DNA of 38,777 nt from Gammaproteobacteria bacterium (lineage in GTDB: Bacteria > Pseudomonadota > Gammaproteobacteria > UBA1113). Under the pieces are notes generated by a model. It made no database searches. It worked only from the letters and a program-made list of their open reading frames with translations, and was not told where the DNA came from. Each line of letters begins with the position of its first letter. Positions within the stretch are counted from its first letter, which is position 1. The stretch covers positions 1-38,777 of the forward strand of contig VFJT01000055.1 of the NCBI GenBank assembly GCA_009885935.1. The letters are read 5' to 3'. Made by a program: the position numbers and the translations under genes. Positions 33,609 through 38,777 of the stretch are shown piece after piece.

Positions 33609-35879
33609 TTAGATATTGCCCGGCATGCCTGCATTCCCTATTCCCACAGATAAACTATCTGTATCCCCAGTAGTTTTGCTCACGAGCCAAACCCCAGTAG
33701 CTGCTACAACTGCAAATACCCCCAGAGCATTCAAGCACTGGACAGTGGTAAAAGAGGATACAGTACGGTTTGGAAGATTATCAGCGGCACTATCCTCTTG
33801 CATCTGAGACACCTGAGAGCCTTCTTGTATTTCATACTCTCTCTCTGGTATCTGAGATATATTGGAGTCTGCTGATATTTCACACTCTCTTTCTCGTCTC
33901 TGAGATACACTGGAGTCTGCTGGTATTTCACACTCTCTTTTTCGTCTCTGAGATACACTGGAGTCTGCTGGTATCTCATGTGCTAATAACGCTTTTTTTC
34001 TCTTTCTATGCTTTTTATGTAGATCTCCACTCTTCGCAGAAAGTAAGGGGGTATATCCCACAGGAATATACCCCGCTGTACCCAAAGCAGGAGCAGAACT
34101 CTGCCCATTACCCACATTAGAAGAACAACTACTCCTAGCACCGTCGATTATAGATTTTGGTAAAGGCTCTTTTGATCCGTATTTTTCAATATACCCTGGA
34201 GCGCGAGAATGCCCTTCTTGGCGGAACGATTGAGCCGCCTGATAGAAATGATCGCGGCTAGAGGAGTTAGAACGGTCTTTAACACTATCAATAGAAACAT
34301 GGCCCAAAAATCTGCATGCAGGGACATAGTCTGGATCAGCCGCTCGCGCTTTCAAAGCAAATTCTTTTGCTGTACGTAAACTGCTTTTGCCCTGCTCTAG
34401 ATTTATAACCACCTCCTTGTGGAATACGGATATAGTATGGAGTAACCGTGGGTTTTTAGGAAAATGCTGTAGTGCCCGATCCAGCGCTTCTTTTCCTCTA
34501 TCAAAATCTCTTTCTTTTTGATAGCACATAATCAACCCACACCAAGCATTTAAATTAATGGGGTCTAGCGCTATAATTTTTTCATAAATGGCTACCGCAC
34601 AATGGGAATCATCGTCATTTTGCACATATCTATGCGCTGCTTCTAAAGCGCGGCCGTAAGCAAGCAATAGTGTAGGACTGTCACAAAATTCAACCCGGCG
34701 CAAATAGTAATATTCGAAAATCGCACAAGCCTTCCTTGAATCTTTAACATCTTCTGTTAAAAAGATAATATACTGTTGTAAAATAACTTCTCTGCGCTCG
34801 CGTTTTTCCTTAAATTTTTCTAAGGCTGCTTCAAAATTTTCTTTTGCTTCATTATGTAAAGCAGCGGCTGCAGATGGGTTTTTTTGTGCTTGTCGCGCAC
34901 AGAATTTGGCATAGTTTACATATACAGCTTCATAATCAGGCTTTAGCTTTATTATTTCCCGATATATCTTCGCTGCTATAGAATAAAAACCTGCACTCTC
35001 AAGATACTCAGCGTAATGAGTCAGTAAATGTAAATCCTGGTTGCTAGCATTTACTTTTTCTTCTATGAATCCATGCGATTCTTCTATGCACTGTTGCAGT
35101 TCTTCTACTCTTTGTAATTTCTCAACACATTGCATGTAACCAATAAGCGCACTATTATAAGCATAAATTTCTTTACCCCATTCCTGTTCTATGTTTACGA
35201 TTATTTCTGAAAAAGATTTTAATACTAATGAAAAATCAGAATTCTGTGCGTGTAACCGGTCAAAAAGAACATCTACCTCTTTTTGCCAGGGCCCTTTGTG
35301 TTTCAGATCTTCACGGATAATTTTTGTGAGTTGTTTTTGCCAGGGCTTAAATGACTTGCCATCATGGACGTTCTTAATTAAGGCTTTATCCTGAGCGCTT
35401 AAAATTCCCTTGTCTAGATCTAAGCAAATAATATACTGTTTAAAGATTTTTGTCAGTTGTTTTTCAGTCCAAGAACTGTTTTGTTCTTCGTCACAAAGTG
35501 CTGCACGTAACATTGGGATGGCTGCACTAAAATCACCACACAAAAACAAAACTAGACCCGCGATATATTTTAAATGCCGTCGTTGCCCCGTGTTCATTTG
35601 TTTTATAAAAGATTTATAGAAGTCTTGGTGCAGTTTGTTTACAACCTCCTTAGCTTTTTCTTTTTCATTCATATCAACGTAGGTTAAAGACATTCCATGC
35701 ACGGTGTTAAGGTAAACGCTGATAAAAAGGTGTTTTTCTTGTTTACTCTTCTGCATTTGCCGAAGTTGTTCTAACGCTGCAAAATTCTCTTTGAAAATTT
35801 CTAACGCCCGATTATACTCGTCCTTTTGATAGCACTGCCAAGCTTTTTTAGATTGTTGTTCTAATTCCGCTAAATTCAC
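33609..35879 (-). CDS. TPR protein with C-terminal membrane anchor and tandem repeats
   Basis: A 756-residue protein starting at GTG (35879) with only a weak Shine-Dalgarno. The N-terminal 530 residues are helical with TPR units, for example ASAGFYSIAAKIYREIIKLK-like repeats at about 290-325 and CAVAIYEKIIALDPINLNAW at 425-445, followed by another unit. Residues 535-640 are Ser/Gly-rich. A basic KKHRKRKK (about 625-632) precedes four 16-residue repeats of the type EIPADSSVSQRRERE, and then one transmembrane segment (about 717-734, ALGVFAVVAATGVWLV) and a short tail. This is a tail-anchor-like architecture. There is no signal peptide. I infer an effector that would attach to a membrane by its C-terminus. 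No enzymatic domain is seen. Confidence 0.75.
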   Translation of the reverse strand: MNLAELEQQSKKAWQCYQKDEYNRALEIFKENFAALEQLRQMQKSKQEKHLFISVYLNTVHGMSLTYVDMNEKEKAKEVVNKLHQDFYKSFIKQMNTGQRRHLKYIAGLVLFLCGDFSAAIPMLRAALCDEEQNSSWTEKQLTKIFKQYIICLDLDKGILSAQDKALIKNVHDGKSFKPWQKQLTKIIREDLKHKGPWQKEVDVLFDRLHAQNSDFSLVLKSFSEIIVNIEQEWGKEIYAYNSALIGYMQCVEKLQRVEELQQCIEESHGFIEEKVNASNQDLHLLTHYAEYLESAGFYSIAAKIYREIIKLKPDYEAVYVNYAKFCARQAQKNPSAAAALHNEAKENFEAALEKFKEKRERREVILQQYIIFLTEDVKDSRKACAIFEYYYLRRVEFCDSPTLLLAYGRALEAAHRYVQNDDDSHCAVAIYEKIIALDPINLNAWCGLIMCYQKERDFDRGKEALDRALQHFPKNPRLLHTISVFHKEVVINLEQGKSSLRTAKEFALKARAADPDYVPACRFLGHVSIDSVKDRSNSSSRDHFYQAAQSFRQEGHSRAPGYIEKYGSKEPLPKSIIDGARSSCSSNVGNGQSSAPALGTAGYIPVGYTPLLSAKSGDLHKKHRKRKKALLAHEIPADSSVSQRRKRECEIPADSSVSQRRERECEISADSNISQIPEREYEIQEGSQVSQMQEDSAADNLPNRTVSSFTTVQCLNALGVFAVVAATGVWLVSKTTGDTDSLSVGIGNAGMPGNI
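33826..33990. repeat. 48-bp in-frame tandem repeat
   Basis: Units start near 33826, 33874, 33922 and 33970 (period 48), each containing GGTATTTCACACTCTCTTTT-like sequence and CTGGAGTCTGCT. The 33874 and 33922 units are nearly identical, and the outer ones diverge. The period is a multiple of three, so copy-number changes keep the TPR protein in frame and change it by 16 residues. Confidence 0.85.
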
Positions 35880-35928
35880 CGCTAATGCCCATATTATTAT
35901 TTAATGGTTCGAATTATACACCCATTCT

Positions 35929-37071
35929 TCATTCAGTCAAATACTGCTGCAAGCCGCTTGCGCGTATTGTTTCACTCAATCTAAAGTCATGATCACCCGG
36001 AGAAATCAGCGTTAATTCATCCAAATGCAGATCAGCAAAAGCAATCTTCATAGACTTTGTTAATCGCGGTGCAGCACTGTACTTAAATTCGAAGCCTAAA
36101 CGCTTACCTTGTTTGAAGATCAATAAATCTAACTCAGCCTCACCCTGTGTTTGCCAAAAATAGGCTTGTCCCACTTTGGCACCATGATAACGAATAATTT
36201 CCTCCAAAGCCAAACCTTCCCATGAAGCACCCAATTTAGGATGCACCTGCAATGTAGCAGCATCTAAACCCAACAATGAATGAAACAAACCACTATCCCG
36301 AAAATAAATCTTAGGGGTTTTAACTTGTCTTTTACTGATGTTCTCAAACCATGGTTGTAATTCTCTCACCATAAAGGTTCCCGTTAAAATATCCACATAA
36401 TGGCGTATTGTTTTATGCGAAACGCCCAGGGAACGCCCCATTTCCGAGGCATTGAATAGATTGCCGTGATAATGCGCCAACATCATCCAAAAGCGGCGCA
36501 ATTGCAGCGGCGCAATACTGATCCCCAAATTAGGAATATCTTTTTCTAAAAAAGTTTGGATATAGGCTTCTCGCCACAGTACGCTGCCTTCATCATTTTC
36601 CGCCAAATAAGATCGTGGAAAACCACCCCTGAACCACAATCTATCCAAGTCATGTGTTTCAGAATAAGAAAAAGGTGTAATCTCAATGTAGCCTATGCGC
36701 CCAGCCAAAGTCTCGGAGGATTGGCGGATCAATTCAGCCGAGGCACTGCCTAAAATTAAAAACTGCCTCTGTGCTTGCGGCTCATCGACTAGAACACGTA
36801 GGGTTTGAAAAAGTTCAGGTAAACGTTGTACCTCATCCACCACTATCAAGCCGCTCAAATCTTTCAAGGCCAGCTTGGATTCAATCAAACGCGATAAATC
36901 GGTTATATCCTCCAAATCGAAATAATGGTTAGAGGAGAAATTGGGCGCAAATTGTGCCAGATAATCCCGGGCCAATGTCGTTTTGCCACATTGCCTAGGC
37001 CCCAATAAAGCCACTACCGGGAAAACCTTAAAAGCCTGGACTATTTGTTTAAGATAAGCTGCTCTTTGCAT
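35929..37071 (-). CDS. AAA ATPase with DUF4143 C-terminal domain
   Basis: This 380-residue protein has the AAA_14 plus DUF4143 architecture. Walker A is LLGPRQCGKTTLA (Lys30, Thr31) and Walker B is GLIVVDEVQRL (Asp79, Glu80). LILGSASAELI matches the sensor region, and a winged-helix-like segment is at about residues 200-240 (MGRSLGVSHKTIRHYVDIL). The C-terminal domain carries a PD-(D/E)xK-like set: Asp315 in GEAELDLLIF and Glu328-x-Lys330 in GFEFKYS. Such proteins are widespread, often mobile and multi-copy, and functionally obscure. Two palindromes lie directly upstream of the ATG. A second, divergent member lies across the tRNA gene. The AGGG Shine-Dalgarno is inside the proximal palindrome arm. 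Confidence 0.85.
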   Translation of the reverse strand: MQRAAYLKQIVQAFKVFPVVALLGPRQCGKTTLARDYLAQFAPNFSSNHYFDLEDITDLSRLIESKLALKDLSGLIVVDEVQRLPELFQTLRVLVDEPQAQRQFLILGSASAELIRQSSETLAGRIGYIEITPFSYSETHDLDRLWFRGGFPRSYLAENDEGSVLWREAYIQTFLEKDIPNLGISIAPLQLRRFWMMLAHYHGNLFNASEMGRSLGVSHKTIRHYVDILTGTFMVRELQPWFENISKRQVKTPKIYFRDSGLFHSLLGLDAATLQVHPKLGASWEGLALEEIIRYHGAKVGQAYFWQTQGEAELDLLIFKQGKRLGFEFKYSAAPRLTKSMKIAFADLHLDELTLISPGDHDFRLSETIRASGLQQYLTE

Positions 37072-37120
37072 AAAATACCCTGTAAATTGGAAGTCTACCT
37101 TCCAATTTACAGGGTATTTT
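37072..37120 (-). promoter_or_regulatory. proximal palindrome at ATPase 1 start codon
   Basis: A perfect 22-bp stem (37072-37093 with 37099-37120) and 5-base loop, core TTGGAAG-TCTAC-CTTCCAA. It touches the start codon at 37071. In RNA it would bury the AGGG ribosome-binding site; in DNA it is a candidate operator. Confidence 0.85.
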
Positions 37121-37138
37121 GTTAAAAGTCAAGAAAAA

Positions 37139-37175
37139 CCCTGCAATTTGGAAGTCTACCTTCCAATCTACAGGG
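37139..37175 (-). promoter_or_regulatory. distal palindrome upstream of ATPase 1
   Basis: CCCTGCAATTTGGAAG, loop TCTAC, CTTCCAATCTACAGGG: the same core as the proximal palindrome, but with three mismatched pairs. It is separated from the proximal one by 18 bases. Confidence 0.8.
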
Positions 37176-37259
37176 AACGTGCCCTTTTGAACAGAAAGAG
37201 CCGCCAACTCTTTAATACTCTTTTGATAATCCTCGGCGGGAAAATTTTTGTATTGTCAA

Positions 37260-37289
37260 TTGACAACTCTCCATACCCCAGGCTAGTAT
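37260..37289 (+). promoter_or_regulatory. tRNA-Leu promoter
   Basis: TTGACA (37260-37265), 18-base spacer, TAGTAT (37284-37289), about 11 bases before the mature tRNA 5' end. Confidence 0.7.
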
Positions 37290-37299
37290 CGCAGCCTAG

Positions 37300-37386
37300 G
37301 CCGAGGTGGTGAAATTGGTAGACACGCAAGTTTCAGGTACTTGTGGGGGAAACCCTGTGGAGGTTCGAGTCCTCTCCTCGGCACCA
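37300..37386 (+). tRNA. tRNA-Leu (anticodon CAG)
   Basis: The acceptor stem GCCGAGG pairs with CCTCGGC, followed by A and an encoded CCA (37384-37386). The anticodon stem is CAAGT/ACTTG with loop TTCAGGT, so the anticodon is CAG, reading CUG codons. The long variable arm (TGGGGGAAACCCTGT region) is typical of leucine tRNAs, and the T arm has GGTTCGAGTCC. The 3' CCA is also the first part of a 48-bp palindrome. Confidence 0.95.
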
Positions 37387-37431
37387 TTATTTAACATATT
37401 GAGTGAAGTCACTCAATATGTTAAATAATGG
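37384..37431 (+). promoter_or_regulatory. distal palindrome upstream of ATPase 2, abutting tRNA 3' end
   Basis: Perfect 23-bp arms (37384-37406 and 37409-37431) with a 2-base centre AG. The core is TATTGAGTGAAGTCACTCAATA. The left arm starts with the CCA of the tRNA. It could act as a tRNA terminator, operator, or integration site. Confidence 0.85.
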
Positions 37432-37451
37432 CTTGCTAAATTTCTAAGCCT

Positions 37452-37491
37452 CATTTATAATATTGAGTATAGTCACTCAATAAGGTAAATT
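37452..37491 (+). promoter_or_regulatory. proximal palindrome at ATPase 2 start codon
   Basis: 17-base arms (37452-37468 and 37475-37491) pair at 13 positions, with a perfect inner core TATTGAGT-ATAGTC-ACTCAATA. The right arm ends directly at the ATG (37492) and contains the AAGG ribosome-binding site. Confidence 0.8.
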
Positions 37492-38772
37492 ATGAGATTT
37501 GAACGCTCCCAAGCCCAAATTTTAGGCAAATGGCTAGCTGAGCCGCCTGATCGTATCATTATCGTTGCGGGCCCACGCCGTGTAGGCAAAAGCTATATGA
37601 TCAAGCAAATATTAGATAAATATCCCGATGACGCCTACCATTTCATTGCAGTGGATGATCCAAACGCAATGGATCTGAGCATAGATATGCTTAGTGATAC
37701 CACAGCACCTCGTTTAGGCATAACACCCACTGCCGGGTGGCTGACTGAGGTATGGAACAAAGCTCGAATCAAAGCACAAACACTACCCTTAAAACAGCCT
37801 AACCCTTTTGTGCTGGTTATTGATGAAATTCAGAAGATTCCACGGTGGTCTGAAGTGGTTAAAGGACTTTGGGATGCCGACAGGCGTACTAACGTGCGTA
37901 TGCATGTCGTATTACTGGGATCTTCACCTTGGCTGATGCAAAAGGGTCTCACAGAAAGCTTACTGGGGCGTTATGAACAAATTCACATGACCCACTGGTC
38001 CTATCAAGAAATGCAGACTGCCTTTGATCTTAACTTAGATGAATATATCTATTTTGGTGGCTATCCAGGCCCTGTTAACAGAATGCAGGATGAGCCTCGT
38101 TGGAAAAATGAAATCAGAACGGCTTATATTGAACCTTACATACACAACGATATCTTGCAGATGGCTCGAATCCATAAACCGGCATTACTGGAGAGCTTAT
38201 TTAAGCTTGGTACGTCTTTTTCTGGACAAATCCTAGCTTATCATAAAATGCTAGGACAACTACATGACGCGGGTAATACGACAACGCTGGCAGACTATCA
38301 GCAGCTGTTATCCAAAGCGGAGTTACTGGCAGGGTTGATGAATTATGCCCCACAAGAAATTGGAAGACGCAAGTCACCCCCTAAATGGCAGGTTTATAAC
38401 ACAGCATTTATATCAGCGCTTTCAGATTATTCTTTCACTGAAGCACAAGCAGATAGAACGTATTGGGGCCGTCTGGTTGAAAGTGCCGTAGGCGCTCATT
38501 TGATCAATACTATCTCTTCAGAAGATCGATTATTTTATTGGCGTGAAGGCAAGGACGATCAAAATCCAGAAGTCGATTTTATTTTATTAAGCGGTGCAAA
38601 TATTTTTGCTCTAGAAGTCAAAAGTGGAAGGCAAAAATTTCCAGGGGGACTCCATGCATTTATGAGGAAATATCCCAAAGCAAAAGCAGTTTATATAGGC
38701 GATGGCGGTATTAGCATCGCGGAATTCTTGAGCAAAATGGCCAGTGACTGGGTGGAGGAATGGTCACAATGA
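37492..38772 (+). CDS. AAA ATPase with DUF4143-like C-terminal domain (second copy)
   Basis: A 426-residue relative of the ATPase across the tRNA gene. Walker A is VAGPRRVGKSYMI (Lys33, Ser34), Walker B is FVLVIDEIQKI (Asp111, Glu112), and VVLLGSSPWLM is the sensor-like strand. The C-terminal nuclease-like set is Asp362 in NPEVDFILL and Glu375-x-Lys377 in ALEVKSG. Sequence identity with the first ATPase is low, so the two are separate lineages of one family and not a recent duplication. The gene is complete, ending in TGA five bases before the window edge. Two palindromes precede it. AAGG six bases before the ATG is the likely Shine-Dalgarno. Confidence 0.85.
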   Translation: MRFERSQAQILGKWLAEPPDRIIIVAGPRRVGKSYMIKQILDKYPDDAYHFIAVDDPNAMDLSIDMLSDTTAPRLGITPTAGWLTEVWNKARIKAQTLPLKQPNPFVLVIDEIQKIPRWSEVVKGLWDADRRTNVRMHVVLLGSSPWLMQKGLTESLLGRYEQIHMTHWSYQEMQTAFDLNLDEYIYFGGYPGPVNRMQDEPRWKNEIRTAYIEPYIHNDILQMARIHKPALLESLFKLGTSFSGQILAYHKMLGQLHDAGNTTTLADYQQLLSKAELLAGLMNYAPQEIGRRKSPPKWQVYNTAFISALSDYSFTEAQADRTYWGRLVESAVGAHLINTISSEDRLFYWREGKDDQNPEVDFILLSGANIFALEVKSGRQKFPGGLHAFMRKYPKAKAVYIGDGGISIAEFLSKMASDWVEEWSQ

Positions 38773-38777
38773 TTGAG

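Noticed and set aside
33731..33979. Repeat-bearing open frames in other frames over the TPR gene 3' end
   Set aside because: The 48-bp repeat is a multiple of three and free of stops in several frames, so these are by-products of the repeat; only the 756-residue frame continues into TPR and membrane segments.
37072..37175. CRISPR-like array
   Set aside because: There are only two palindromic units, with no set of unique spacers of constant length; they pair as hairpins at a gene start.

Overview
The window looks like chromosome of a gammaproteobacterium with a moderately low GC content. The arrangements yqgE-ruvX-pyrB-pyrC' and aroQ-accB-accC, and the close match of the housekeeping proteins to gammaproteobacterial families, point that way. 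Several very large coiled-coil, ankyrin and TPR proteins of the kind seen in host-associated Legionellales (Legionella, Coxiella, Berkiella-like) sit among the housekeeping genes. I read it as a Legionellales-like intracellular bacterium. That assignment is an inference, because no rRNA is present.

Layout. Positions 1-8400 are accessory: a shortened RES-domain toxin, an alpha/beta hydrolase, a coiled-coil protein with a 14-3-3-like motif, a 1631-residue coiled-coil giant, a small ankyrin protein lying over a transposase remnant, and a decayed copy of the hydrolase 3' end. Positions 8400-11000 carry an isobutyryl-CoA dehydrogenase-like gene, an enoyl-CoA hydratase and a DUF523 gene. Positions 11000-14800 hold an unrecognised 480-residue protein, an SDR remnant, a BrnT/BrnA-type toxin-antitoxin pair with a clear autoregulatory promoter, and a DJ-1/PfpI protein. 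Positions 14870-18250 form a minus-strand operon: small gene, yqgE, ruvX, pyrB and an inactive dihydroorotase homologue. A periplasmic DsbG-like protein and an 845-residue orphan follow; the orphan has five perfect 9-bp repeats upstream. Then come aroQ-accB-accC, a small orphan, an MFS transporter, recG and ppsA.

Positions 31361-33460 hold a compact RiPP locus of the HvfA/HvfB/HvfC type. It has a secreted peptide with three tandem EGKCG-like pentapeptides, a DUF692 (MNIO) enzyme and a DUF2063 partner. A 265-bp composite inverted repeat is wedged between the two enzyme genes and supplies the start region of the DUF2063 gene. Next is a TPR protein with a C-terminal membrane anchor and 48-bp tandem repeats.

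The right end is the most unusual part. Two divergently oriented AAA ATPases with DUF4143-type C-termini flank a tRNA-Leu(CAG). Each is preceded by two palindromes with nearly the same geometry but different sequence, and the inner palindrome directly abuts the start codon. One outer palindrome begins in the tRNA CCA end.

Dispersed palindromic repeats are common: four copies of a CGTAGGGGC family, two of a GCTCCCT family, and the composite element. They repeatedly touch gene ends or starts.
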